Of a stretch of 37,383 nt of DNA, positions 1 to 7,039 are shown in pieces (position 1 is the stretch's first letter; every line of letters starts with the position of its first letter). The stretch is from Clostridiales bacterium (GTDB lineage: Bacteria; Bacillota; Clostridia; Oscillospirales; Oscillospiraceae). Under the pieces are notes generated by a model, which searched no databases, was not told where the DNA came from, and saw only the letters and a list, made by a program, of their open reading frames with translations. The position numbers were made by a program, and so were the translations under genes. The stretch spans positions 1-37,383 of the forward strand of contig DUPK01000002.1 of the NCBI GenBank assembly GCA_012838345.1, written 5' to 3'.

Positions 1-65
1 ACTGCTTCCACAACTTTCTGTTTAAATTCTGCCGTGTATCGTTTGTTCGGCACTCCTTTTGGCAT
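1..65 (-). CDS. IS3-family transposase OrfA, N-terminal fragment cut by the window edge
   Basis: Reading the minus strand from the ATG at 65 gives 21 codons beginning MPKGVPNKRYTAEFKQKVVE, the start of an IS3-family OrfA helix-turn-helix protein, which binds the ends of its insertion sequence. The Lys/Arg-rich start and the YTAEFKQKVVE pattern are typical of that family. The rest of the gene lies outside the window, so it is unknown whether the element is intact. It is transcribed away from the opuC operon. Confidence 0.75.
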   Translation of the reverse strand, partial: MPKGVPNKRYTAEFKQKVVEA

Positions 66-70
66 AAAAA

Positions 71-117
71 CACCCCAATCGTTATTCAGTATACCATACT
101 GTCTAACAATTGGGGTG
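71..117. repeat. Long interrupted inverted repeat in the IS leader
   Basis: CACCCCAAT (71-79) pairs with ATTGGGGTG (109-117), and the inner GTTA and CAGTAT (87-92) pair with ATACTG (96-101) and TAAC around a 3-nt loop. This forms a nearly continuous hairpin between the IS tip and the orfA start. Such a structure could limit read-through from neighbouring promoters into the transposase gene; that role is inferred. Confidence 0.7.
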
Positions 118-174
118 CAGTTCAAAATCGTGCGGCCGTTTTCTTATTCTCTTATGGCAGTTCTGCTTTACTTA

Positions 175-1074
175 TCAGATTAAGCCATTATCCTTGAGGA
201 ACTCTTTGGCAACCGCCTTTATATCCTGATTTTCAACGTCTACTTTGTAGTTAAGCTCCGTCATCGTCGCATCGTCAATCAGGCCTGCAAGCGAGTTAAG
301 CACATCCTCAAGCTCGGGGTGCTTATCCAGTACTTCCTTGCGGATGATGGGAGCTGCATAATACGGCGGGAAGAAGTTCTTATCGTCTTTTAGAATCTTC
401 AGATTGTACTGCATAATCTGGCCGTCCGTTGCAAAAGCGTCCGTCACGTCAATCTCGCCGTTGCCTATGGCCTGATACTTCAAGGACACATTCATCTTTT
501 TCGGGTCGCCCTTGAACTTCATCCCGTAAGTCTCGACAAGGCCATCAAAACCGTCCTGACGGTCGAAGAATTCATGCTCCGCTCCAAAGATAAGATTCTC
601 TGAAATGGCGGCAAGGTCGCTGAAGGTTTCAACGCCGTATTGCTCGTAAACTTCGTTTGTAACCGCGAGAGTGTAGGTGTTGTTAAGGCCAAGGGGTTTC
701 ATCCACTTGATATTAAACTGCTTGTCAAACTCTTCGGATACGATACGGTATGTCTCGTCGGGGTCATTGATTACATCCATCTTAAGCTGTGCAGTTAAAG
801 CCGTGCCCGTATACTCGGGGTAGATGTCGATTTGTCCGTTTTTTATCGCTTCAAAATTGACAAAAGTTCCGCCCATGTTCAGTTTGCGGTTAACCTTGAG
901 ATTTGTTTTTGCCTCGATTAACTGAGCGAAAATCTCACCCAGCACCGTGTTTTCGGTAAAGTCTTTGGAGCCAACGGTAATCGTATCGGATGAGGAGCAG
1001 CCTGTAAACGCGACGCTAAGTGCCAGAATCAGCGCCATTGCCAATACGATGATTCTCGTTTTTGTTGGTTTCAA
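175..1074 (-). CDS. opuCC: Glycine betaine/carnitine/choline-type ABC transporter substrate-binding lipoprotein
   Basis: This 299-residue protein belongs to the OpuAC/ProX-like binding-protein family and would capture quaternary-amine osmoprotectants outside the membrane. Residues 1-26 form a lipoprotein signal: basic start, hydrophobic stretch, then FTGC with Cys26 as the lipidation site. The mature part opens with the family-typical IT-VGSKDFTEN segment and contains the DIYPEYTGTA segment. The start is a TTG at 1074 with AAGGA upstream. It is the last gene of a four-gene operon (ATPase, permease, permease, binding protein), 31 bp after the second permease. An IS end lies about 50 bp beyond the stop and no clear terminator is seen between. 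Substrate preference cannot be read from the sequence. Confidence 0.9.
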   Translation of the reverse strand: MKPTKTRIIVLAMALILALSVAFTGCSSSDTITVGSKDFTENTVLGEIFAQLIEAKTNLKVNRKLNMGGTFVNFEAIKNGQIDIYPEYTGTALTAQLKMDVINDPDETYRIVSEEFDKQFNIKWMKPLGLNNTYTLAVTNEVYEQYGVETFSDLAAISENLIFGAEHEFFDRQDGFDGLVETYGMKFKGDPKKMNVSLKYQAIGNGEIDVTDAFATDGQIMQYNLKILKDDKNFFPPYYAAPIIRKEVLDKHPELEDVLNSLAGLIDDATMTELNYKVDVENQDIKAVAKEFLKDNGLI

Positions 1075-1105
1075 ATAATCATTCCTTTCTTAATAGATTT
1101 ATGAT

Positions 1106-1699
1106 TTAGTGCCTGGTTAAGCGCTTTTGTATCAGGCTCATCAGATAGTCAAACAAAACCGCCATTATGACAACCGGTATTGCACCGCTCATAATAAGCC
1201 TGAAGTTCTGGGTCTGGATTCCGCGGTAAATCGGGAATCCCAGACCGCCGGCGCCAATCAGCACGCCCATTACCGCGATCGAAAGAGAGTTTACCACCGA
1301 AATTTTGATTCCCGAGAAAATCAGCGGGAAGGCCAGCGGTAATTCGACCAGAAACAGGCGCTGCAGCTTTGACATGCCCATTCCCCGCGCTGCCTCCTTA
1401 ATGGGCGCCGGAACTGAAGTTAAGCCGGTGTAAGTATTTCGGACAATCGGCAGCAGTGCGTACAGGGCGAGCCCCGCTATGATGGTCGCGTTGCCAAGTC
1501 CGAAAATGACCATGAGTATCGCAAGAAGCGCAAGAGCCGGTATCGTCTGCACCATTTCGGAAAACCACAGGATGATTTGCGCTGCAAATCGCACCCAATA
1601 GGAGATTATTCCGAGCACGACGCCTATTGCGACCGAGATTCCCGTGGCTATGAGGACAATAAGAAGATGCTCCAGAATATACGGTACTAAATTACTCAT
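1106..1699 (-). CDS. opuCD: Osmoprotectant ABC transporter permease (second)
   Basis: This 197-residue integral membrane protein has about five hydrophobic segments. Near residues 90-110 it carries the EAARGMGMSKLQRLFLVELP motif, which matches the EAA loop where binding-protein-dependent permeases contact the ATPase. It pairs with the other permease of the operon to form the translocation channel. Its start overlaps the end of the upstream permease gene by 8 bp, which suggests translational coupling. Length and the segment LIGAGGLGFPIYRGIQ fit the OpuCD/YehW/OsmW group. The substrate is inferred from family only. Confidence 0.88.
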   Translation of the reverse strand: MSNLVPYILEHLLIVLIATGISVAIGVVLGIISYWVRFAAQIILWFSEMVQTIPALALLAILMVIFGLGNATIIAGLALYALLPIVRNTYTGLTSVPAPIKEAARGMGMSKLQRLFLVELPLAFPLIFSGIKISVVNSLSIAVMGVLIGAGGLGFPIYRGIQTQNFRLIMSGAIPVVIMAVLFDYLMSLIQKRLTRH

Positions 1700-2342
1700 C
1701 GTGCTTCACCTCTCTAAGCCCGCGCGGCGTTGCAAGGCGCTGAACCGCGCCAATCAGGCCGCTGAACAAAAACGCGAGGATTGCCGATGGAATTGCGCCC
1801 GCCAGAATAAAATTGGTGTTATACGTGGAAAGCCCGGTCCAAATCAAATCCCCAAGCCCGCCGGCTCCGATTAACGCGGCCAAGGCCGCCCAGCTTACAA
1901 TATAGACGGTGGAAATCCTAATTCCGCTGATGATTGAGGGCAGTGCCAGCGGCAGCTGGACCTTGAAAAGAAGCTGGGAGGATGTCATGCCTATCCCGTA
2001 CCCCGCCTCAATCAGCCCCAGCTGGACTTCTGTCAGCCCCGTATAGGTATTGCGCAAAATCGGCAAAATGGAATACACCGACAAAACCACAAGGGCCGGG
2101 GTGTTTCCGACGCCAAACAGCAATAGCGCTATTCCTAGCATTACAAGGCCGGGAATAGTCTGCACTATGCCCACGACGGCCAGAATCTTCTCCGCCGCTT
2201 TTTTGTGCCTGGACAGCAAAATACCGGCGGGTATGGAAACCAAAATCCCGGCGAAAACGGATATGCATACCAAATAGATATGCTGCGCCAGACTGGACAG
2301 GATTACCGCCCTGTTTCTGCCTACAAACTCTATAAAATTCAT
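1692..2342 (-). CDS. opuCB: Osmoprotectant ABC transporter permease (first)
   Basis: This 216-residue membrane protein is a paralogue of the permease encoded next to it. Both share an SVYSILPILRNTYTGL-like segment and an EAA loop, here EAGYGIGMTSSQLLFKVQLP. Several hydrophobic helices span residues 15-200, and LIGAGGLGDLIWTGL near 165-180 is characteristic of the OpuCB/ProW type. It forms a heterodimeric channel with the second permease. The start codon overlaps the ATPase gene stop by 4 bp (ATGA type). Confidence 0.88.
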   Translation of the reverse strand: MNFIEFVGRNRAVILSSLAQHIYLVCISVFAGILVSIPAGILLSRHKKAAEKILAVVGIVQTIPGLVMLGIALLLFGVGNTPALVVLSVYSILPILRNTYTGLTEVQLGLIEAGYGIGMTSSQLLFKVQLPLALPSIISGIRISTVYIVSWAALAALIGAGGLGDLIWTGLSTYNTNFILAGAIPSAILAFLFSGLIGAVQRLATPRGLREVKHDE

Positions 2343-3460
2343 GATTTAGCTCCCCACAACGCCTCGCCGATGGCCTTAGTCAAACTTGTGCGCGTTATAA
2401 GGCCGGCAACGGTGCGGTCATCATTCAGCACTACCAGGTATTTGTATGGAGAATCCAGCAATTGGTCGAGGACTTCCTGCGCCTTGCACTGCCGCGAAAC
2501 GGTCGGTGTATCCTGCGAAACAAGCTCCCCAATCTCATGGCCGACCTTTCCATGTTCCTGAATGGCCTCAAGCTGTACTGTCCCGGCATACGTATCGTCC
2601 TCATTCAGTACAATCACGGAGTTTACTTCCCACCTGTCCATACGGTCAAGGCACTCCAGCACCTTTAGAGTTTTCGGCACCTTCAGAACACGGGTGCGCA
2701 TAACGTCCTCCACATAGAGCTCAGCGGGGCCCCGGCTATTGATGTGTCTGCCCATGAACTCTTTGATTATATCGCTTGCCGGATTGCGCAGCATCTCTTC
2801 GGGCGAGGCCATTTGGAGGATTCTACCGTTGTCCATAAACACTATGGTGTCGGCCAGCCTCAGCGCCTCCTCCATATCGTGAGTGACGAAGACGATGGTT
2901 TTCTTGAGCTTTTTCTGAAGCTTTTTTACCTCCTCCTGCAGAGCGTCCCTTGTTATCGGGTCCAAAGCTCCAAAGGGCTCGTCCATCAGCACGATAGGGG
3001 GAGATGCGGCCAGGGCGCGCAAGACGCCTATTCTCTGCTGCTGCCCGCCCGAAAGCTCCGACGGGTATTTGTGCGCATACTCCTCGTACGGCATGTTTAC
3101 CATTTCAAGAAGCTCGCGCACTATCGACTGCCAGCGTTCTTTGGGATATTTCAGCAGCTTCGGCACAACCGAAATGTTTTGCTCAACCGTCATATTCGGA
3201 AACAAGCCAATCTGCTGTATGACATAGCCTATGCCGCGCCGCAGCTCAACGGGGTTTTGCTCCATGATATTGATACCGTTAATATAGATTTCGCCGCTGT
3301 CGGGCTTAACTAAGCGGTTAATCATCTTTAAAGTGGTTGTCTTTCCGCAGCCACTAGGGCCAATCAGTATTACAAACTGCCCCTCTTTAATCTCAAAACT
3401 CAGATTATCTAAAACGAGTTTACGCCCATAACTCTTGCTAACATTCTGAAATGTAATCAT
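2339..3460 (-). CDS. opuCA: Osmoprotectant ABC transporter ATP-binding protein with tandem CBS domains
   Basis: This 373-residue protein powers the importer. The nucleotide-binding domain shows Walker A GPSGCGKTT (34-42), signature LSGGQQQR (136-143), Walker B IVLMDE (156-161) and the switch His in FVTHD (His194). Residues about 250-370 form two CBS repeats, the module that senses ionic strength or nucleotides in OpuA/OpuC transporters. The gene is first in the operon. GGAGGT lies just upstream of the ATG, and a strong promoter with an operator-like repeat is at 3501-3539. Family and order are clear; whether the CBS pair senses salt or cyclic-di-AMP cannot be told here. Confidence 0.93.
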   Translation of the reverse strand: MITFQNVSKSYGRKLVLDNLSFEIKEGQFVILIGPSGCGKTTTLKMINRLVKPDSGEIYINGINIMEQNPVELRRGIGYVIQQIGLFPNMTVEQNISVVPKLLKYPKERWQSIVRELLEMVNMPYEEYAHKYPSELSGGQQQRIGVLRALAASPPIVLMDEPFGALDPITRDALQEEVKKLQKKLKKTIVFVTHDMEEALRLADTIVFMDNGRILQMASPEEMLRNPASDIIKEFMGRHINSRGPAELYVEDVMRTRVLKVPKTLKVLECLDRMDRWEVNSVIVLNEDDTYAGTVQLEAIQEHGKVGHEIGELVSQDTPTVSRQCKAQEVLDQLLDSPYKYLVVLNDDRTVAGLITRTSLTKAIGEALWGAKS

Positions 3461-3500
3461 ATAAAACCTCCAGGTGCCACCGGAATAGTATAATCCAAAG

Positions 3501-3539
3501 CGACAACTTAATTATAGTTTATAGGTTGTCGTTTGTCAA
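3501..3539 (-). promoter_or_regulatory. opuC promoter with overlapping inverted-repeat operator
   Basis: On the minus strand there is a perfect -35 TTGACA (3534-3539), a 17-bp spacer and a perfect -10 TATAAT (3511-3516). The inverted repeat CGACAAC (3501-3507) and GTTGTCG (3525-3531), separated by 17 bp, brackets the -10 element. Protein bound there would block RNA polymerase. The adjacent BusR-like gene is the obvious candidate repressor. Promoter match is seen directly; the regulator assignment is inferred. Confidence 0.8.
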
Positions 3540-3541
3540 AC

Positions 3542-3580
3542 AAAAAAAATGCCATAGTCTGCCGAAAAACAGACTATGGC
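3542..3580 (-). terminator. Rho-independent terminator of the BusR-like gene
   Basis: GCCATAGTCTG (3551-3561) pairs perfectly with CAGACTATGGC (3570-3580) around an 8-nt loop. On the minus strand the stem is followed by a run of eight T (3542-3549). It sits 16 bp after the stop of the regulator gene and only a few bases before the opuC -35 box, so it insulates the two transcription units. Confidence 0.9.
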
Positions 3581-3595
3581 TGCTTTTATTGGGTT

Positions 3596-4222
3596 TTAGC
3601 CGTTGTTAATGAAGGATATGACGGCCTCCACGCTTTTTGTATCTCCTATATACATAACTATGTCGCCGGCCAACATTACGGCGTAGGGCCCGGGCGACAG
3701 GATAATCTGGTCTCCGCGGCGTATCGCGATAATCGTAGCCCTGGTCTTCTGCCAAAAATGGGTTTCTTCAAGGGTCTTATCAATGAGCGGCGAAGTATCG
3801 GGAATGGTTTCTTCATATATGGTGAAAGGCAGGGTAATTGTAAAATGCTCGTTGATTCGCACTATCGAGTCCGCGGCGTCGCTGATTTTGCGGCACAGCT
3901 TCTCCTGCTCCTGCAGCAGTTCTTTGAGCCTTTGCTGCTTTGCGCGAATGTCGTTATACTCGCTGAACTTATCGACATACTCCTGCGCCTTTACTTTGGA
4001 AATAACCAGTGAGCCCCTGCCCTCGCGGGTTTCCACGACTTCCATATCCTCAAGCAGTCTCATGGCGCGGCGTATCGTTTCGGGCGACACGCCATATTGG
4101 GAGGCCAGGACCGACCGGCCATATAATCTTGTGTTTTCCTTAATCTCGCCGCGAGTTATTCGCAGGGCTATATCAAGGGCAATCTGCGAATAGACAGGCG
4201 CAACAGTACCTTTTGCATCCAC
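3596..4222 (-). CDS. busR: BusR-like GntR-family regulator with C-terminal RCK_C (TrkA-C) domain
   Basis: The 208-residue protein has three parts: a GntR winged helix-turn-helix at about 8-75 (VLASQYGVSPETIRRAMRLL), a coiled-coil linker rich in Glu, Lys and Gln at about 77-125, and an RCK_C/TrkA-C domain at about 127-207 (TIIAIRRGDQIILSPGP, DIVMYIGD). This arrangement is that of BusR, a repressor of betaine uptake genes in streptococci and lactococci that uses cyclic-di-AMP as corepressor through RCK_C. Start is GTG at 4222 with AGGAG 9 nt upstream. It is divided from the opuC operon by its own terminator. The family architecture is seen; ligand and target are inferred from homology and position. 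Confidence 0.82.
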   Translation of the reverse strand: MDAKGTVAPVYSQIALDIALRITRGEIKENTRLYGRSVLASQYGVSPETIRRAMRLLEDMEVVETREGRGSLVISKVKAQEYVDKFSEYNDIRAKQQRLKELLQEQEKLCRKISDAADSIVRINEHFTITLPFTIYEETIPDTSPLIDKTLEETHFWQKTRATIIAIRRGDQIILSPGPYAVMLAGDIVMYIGDTKSVEAVISFINNG

Positions 4223-4258
4223 AACCTACAACTCCTGTTAAAATTATGTGTCGGCTCT

Positions 4259-4287
4259 ATTATAGCCGATTTGCGATATAACCACAA
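4259..4287 (-). promoter_or_regulatory. Promoter of the BusR-like regulator gene
   Basis: On the minus strand a perfect -10 TATAAT (4259-4264) lies 17 bp from a weak -35 TTGTGG (4282-4287). The -10 sits inside a short inverted repeat, CGGCT (4252-4256) with AGCCG (4264-4268), which could be a regulator site. The predicted transcript start is about 30 bp before the GTG start codon. Confidence 0.6.
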
Positions 4288-4460
4288 ACTATTTTCTCTA
4301 AATTATTACAGTAAAATGATATATTGTCAACAAAATGATATAGTCCAAGCCGGCGCCTACGTAAAACGGCAGCCCGCAAATAATTACGCAGCATAAATTT
4401 CCACGCTTTTACAGTGTTTAGCGCTTCTTTATGTCTATGCTGCACATTTTAACAAAAGGC

Positions 4461-4489
4461 TTGACTACACCGGTTTAAAGCGTTAACAT
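4461..4489 (+). promoter_or_regulatory. Promoter of the first yerC copy
   Basis: TTGACT (4461-4466), 17-bp spacer, TAACAT (4484-4489). The region is repeated before the second yerC copy, where the aligned hexamer is CTGACC and the spacer is 16 bp. The second promoter is therefore predicted to be weaker. Confidence 0.5.
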
Positions 4490-4517
4490 GAAACTATAAC
4501 CTTGAAAGAGGTGCGTT

Positions 4518-4817
4518 ATGTACGAAAGCAAGATGAAAAGTCCCGAAACGGACGCCCTTTTCCGCGCCATCCTGACTTTGAAAAACCTTGAAGAATGCTA
4601 CCGTTTCTTTGAGGACATATGCACAATCAACGAAATCAAGTCCATAGCGCAGAGGCTGCAGGTCGCAAAAATGCTGAGAGACGGCGCGACCTTCAGCGCG
4701 ATAGCCGAGGATACGGGGGCTTCCACCGCGACAATATCGAGGGTTAACCGCTGCCTAAAATACGGCGCGGATGGCTACAACATTGTGCTTTCCCGAATGG
4801 ACGAGGAGGCAGGCTAA
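4518..4817 (+). CDS. yerC: YerC/YecD family TrpR-like DNA-binding protein, copy 1
   Basis: The 99-residue protein belongs to the TrpR-superfamily YerC/YecD group of Firmicutes. A helix-turn-helix is visible at about 55-80 (MLRDGATFSAIAEDTGASTA, then TISRVNRCL). It lacks the tryptophan-operon context, and the regulated genes are unknown. AAAGAGGTG lies upstream of the ATG. It differs from copy 2 by four residues only: Ser8/Thr, Leu24/Pro, Glu96/Gly and Glu97/Lys. Its HTH is identical to that of copy 2, so both should bind the same DNA. Confidence 0.87.
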   Translation: MYESKMKSPETDALFRAILTLKNLEECYRFFEDICTINEIKSIAQRLQVAKMLRDGATFSAIAEDTGASTATISRVNRCLKYGADGYNIVLSRMDEEAG

Positions 4818-4881
4818 TCATTTTTAATATGCCTCTTTCTCGGCAAGAATCTATTAACTGCTTAGCATTGAGGTGAAGAGC

Positions 4882-5415
4882 GTGGATGCTTATAGTCGTA
4901 TGGACAAGCAGGGCAATTTACTCTCAAAGTACAATCGAAAGGGTTACTTTTGGCGCAAGACTGTAATTGGTATTTTAATCTCGGGATTGACCTATATATT
5001 CTCGTTCGTTGTTTTAGGGCTATTCGGTTTTACCTATGATAGCAGACCTGGAATTCCTATTATCGGAAATTATTCTGCTCTTTTGATATTCAAGATAGTG
5101 CTTATTGTGCTGCCGTTTACCGTGGGGGCATTGTATTTTCGCACAGCTTTTCGTCTCAGAAAGCACCGGGTTATCGAAACATTAACGGCAATGCTTCTTA
5201 TCTGGTTAACTGAGAAGGTCGCAATATTGGCAATCAGCTCCATGATCTACAGTATTGGCATATGGGATTTGCCTCGACTGATCTTCCGCGTCAGCCACGG
5301 CGGAGACCAGTCCGCGCCATGGTTCACCGTTGATTACATCTTCTTTTCATTTATCGGATGCATAATTTTTGGCTTGTTAGCCTCCAAAAGGAAAAAACCT
5401 GGATACAATGCCTAA
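4882..5415 (+). CDS. Unknown small integral membrane protein between the two yerC copies
   Basis: I do not recognise this protein. The preferred start is GTG 4882 with GAGGTG 6 nt upstream (177 residues); an earlier GTG at 4873 is possible. A charged N-terminus of about 25 residues is followed by four hydrophobic segments at roughly 30-50, 70-95, 110-135 and 150-170, ending in a basic tail (ASKRKKPG). Hairpin 5458-5480 follows the stop. The gene is more AT-rich than its neighbours and lies between two copies of a duplicated segment, so it may have arrived with the rearrangement. No catalytic motif is visible. Confidence 0.6.
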   Translation: MDAYSRMDKQGNLLSKYNRKGYFWRKTVIGILISGLTYIFSFVVLGLFGFTYDSRPGIPIIGNYSALLIFKIVLIVLPFTVGALYFRTAFRLRKHRVIETLTAMLLIWLTEKVAILAISSMIYSIGIWDLPRLIFRVSHGGDQSAPWFTVDYIFFSFIGCIIFGLLASKRKKPGYNA

Positions 5416-5457
5416 TATACGCTTTCTTTGAGTATAAACGTCGATATACCGTTTTTC

Positions 5458-5480
5458 AGCGTCGCTTCACTTGCGACGCT
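5458..5480 (+). terminator. Probable terminator after the unknown membrane protein gene
   Basis: AGCGTCGC (5458-5465) pairs perfectly with GCGACGCT (5473-5480) around a 7-nt loop, followed by TCTTAATAA. The U-tract is poor, so termination efficiency is uncertain. Confidence 0.5.
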
Positions 5481-5600
5481 TCTTAATAACCATTAAGTAG
5501 CTGAACCCGCCAAGCCCCTTGCGGTGCATCTTTCGCTCCTCTTCGCAAGCATGAGCAATAAAGAACAGTTCCCCTTATCCAGGCAGTTTTCTTTAGCTGT

Positions 5601-5992
5601 AAAAAGTCTGACCACAGCGGTTTATGAGTTAACATGAAACTATAACCTTGAAAGAGGTGCGTTATGTACGAAAGCAAGATGAAAACTCCCGAGACGGACG
5701 CCCTTTTCCGCGCCATCCTGACCTTGAAAAACCCTGAAGAATGCTACCGTTTCTTTGAGGACATATGCACAATCAACGAAATCAAGTCCATAGCGCAGAG
5801 GCTGCAGGTCGCGAAAATGCTGAGAGACGGCGCAACCTTCAGCGCGATAGCCGAGGATACGGGAGCTTCCACCGCGACAATATCGAGGGTTAACCGCTGC
5901 CTAAAATACGGCGCCGACGGCTACAACATTGTGCTTTCCCGGATGGACGGGAAGGCAGGCTAATCATTTTTTAATAAGCCTCTTTTTCGGCA
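5601..5992 (+). repeat. Copy 2 of the 392-bp duplication carrying yerC
   Basis: Counterpart of 4454-4845. Here the 3' part overlaps the intact end of the convergent EamA gene (5964-5992), which encodes QMPKKRLIKK and stop. An intact overlapping gene on this side is the evidence that this is the original location. Confidence 0.85.
5664..5963 (+). CDS. yerC: YerC/YecD family TrpR-like DNA-binding protein, copy 2
   Basis: The 99-residue protein is 95/99 identical to the copy at 4518. The helix-turn-helix region (about 55-80) is unchanged. Leu24 of copy 1 is Pro here, in a helix of the dimerisation part, which might affect folding. The ribosome binding site AAAGAGGTG is conserved, while the upstream -35 element is degraded relative to copy 1 (CTGACC). 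The stop at 5961-5963 directly abuts the stop of the convergent EamA gene with no space for a terminator, so the two transcripts probably overlap. Confidence 0.87.
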   Translation: MYESKMKTPETDALFRAILTLKNPEECYRFFEDICTINEIKSIAQRLQVAKMLRDGATFSAIAEDTGASTATISRVNRCLKYGADGYNIVLSRMDGKAG

Positions 5993-6860
5993 TCTGGGAC
6001 AGCAGTATAGCCGTGAACATTATAAGGCAGCCAATCCATTCGCGCCTGGTCAGCCGCTCTCCAAGCAGCAAAAGCCCGGCGAGGAGCGCAAAAACGGCCT
6101 CCACGCTCATTAGTAGCGAGGCGAGCGCGGGCTCCGTGTACTTCTGAGCCATGATTTGAAGCGTAAAGGCTATGCCGCAGGAAAAGGCGCCGGCGTAAAT
6201 AAGCTCAAACCAGATTGGGATAAGCGCCGGGGGTCTCACCTCTTCGAGCGCGAGCATGGGAAAAAGGGAAAGGCCCGCGCAGACGAAATACTGAATGCAG
6301 GCCATCTTTACGCCGTCCACCCGCACTGAGTAGTGGTCGATTGCAAGGATGTGGACGGAAAAGGCGAGGGCGCTGAGCAGCACGAGCAAATCCCAGCCGC
6401 TTATCGAAAGCTCCTCTGTTATGCACAAAAAATACAGCCCCACAACGGCAGTCACAACGCTTACCCAGACGTTTAGGGGCACTTTTTTGCCTATAAACAG
6501 GTGAAGCACGGGCACAAACACGATGTAAAGCGAGGTTATAAACCCCGTTTTTCCCGCCGCGTTGTGTACGAGCGCGACCTGCTGCAGCGAGCTTGCGACA
6601 AAGAGCACGGCCCCGCACAAAACGCCTCCCGAAATGAGTGCGCGCAGCTCTTTCTTTGCCGGCCAGAAATCGCCCCTTCGTTTCCGTACTGCGCCCGTAA
6701 AGAAAATCACCGGCAGCAGGACCAGTCCGCCGATAAAGCAGCGTATTGCGTTAAAGGTAAACGGGCCGACATATTCCATTCCCGACCTCTGGGCCACAAA
6801 GGCCGTGCCCCAAATGAGGGCCGTGAGCAGCAGCATCAGATTTCCTCTAAACTTTTTCAA
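5964..6860 (-). CDS. EamA-family (DMT superfamily) transporter
   Basis: The 298-residue protein has about ten hydrophobic segments arranged as two EamA repeats (roughly 5-145 and 155-290). It starts with the typical NLMLLLTALIWGTAFVAQR, and the second repeat has the EPALASLLMSVEAVFALLAG segment. EamA proteins export or import small metabolites such as amino acids; the substrate cannot be predicted. Start is TTG at 6860 with an AAGGGGTG site upstream. The Lys/Arg-rich C-terminus is encoded by bases that were copied into the yerC duplication. It is convergent with yerC copy 2 and follows the mreB terminator. Confidence 0.85.
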   Translation of the reverse strand: MKKFRGNLMLLLTALIWGTAFVAQRSGMEYVGPFTFNAIRCFIGGLVLLPVIFFTGAVRKRRGDFWPAKKELRALISGGVLCGAVLFVASSLQQVALVHNAAGKTGFITSLYIVFVPVLHLFIGKKVPLNVWVSVVTAVVGLYFLCITEELSISGWDLLVLLSALAFSVHILAIDHYSVRVDGVKMACIQYFVCAGLSLFPMLALEEVRPPALIPIWFELIYAGAFSCGIAFTLQIMAQKYTEPALASLLMSVEAVFALLAGLLLLGERLTRREWIGCLIMFTAILLSQMPKKRLIKK

Positions 6861-6923
6861 GCGCTTTCACCCCTTCACCAATCTATTGTTGCTCCGGGCG
6901 AAAGGTGAAATACGAATGCGACG

Positions 6924-6966
6924 AAAAAAACACCCGATTGCAGTCAATCTCCTGCAACCGGGTGTT
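6924..6966 (-). terminator. Terminator after mreB
   Basis: Arms 6929-6943 and 6952-6966 form a 15-bp stem with one mismatch (core ACACCCG with CGGGTGT), followed on the minus strand by a run of T (6924-6930). It lies 73 bp past the mreB stop. On the plus strand a looser T-rich tail follows. Confidence 0.85.
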
Positions 6967-7039
6967 ATTATTTTCGTTATACCCGATAATGCCTATTTTT
7001 TGCCGCGGCAAGAGCGCCGCTTCAAATCGAGGCTTTACT

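Larger units (their letters stand above)
1..124 (-). mobile_element. Left end of an IS3-family (IS150-like) insertion sequence, partial
   Basis: On the minus strand the sequence from 124 begins TGAACTGCACCCCAATTG, which resembles terminal inverted repeats of the IS150 group (TG...CTGCACCCC). It is followed about 60 bp later by the orfA start. The likely IS boundary is therefore at 124, about 50 bp downstream of the opuC substrate-binding gene stop. The other end and the target-site duplication are outside the window. Confidence 0.7.
4454..4845 (+). repeat. Copy 1 of a 392-bp duplication carrying yerC
   Basis: The stretch 4454-4845 is a near copy of 5601-5992. Identity is high through the gene and lower in the promoter part, with short indels. 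The 3' edge of copy 1 includes a decayed version of the last codons of the EamA transporter gene that lies convergent to copy 2. That indicates copy 2 is at the ancestral site and copy 1 is the derived one. Confidence 0.85.

Noticed and set aside
4260-4445. 61-codon minus-strand frame upstream of the BusR-like gene
   Set aside because: It overlaps the predicted promoter of the regulator and lacks protein-like features.
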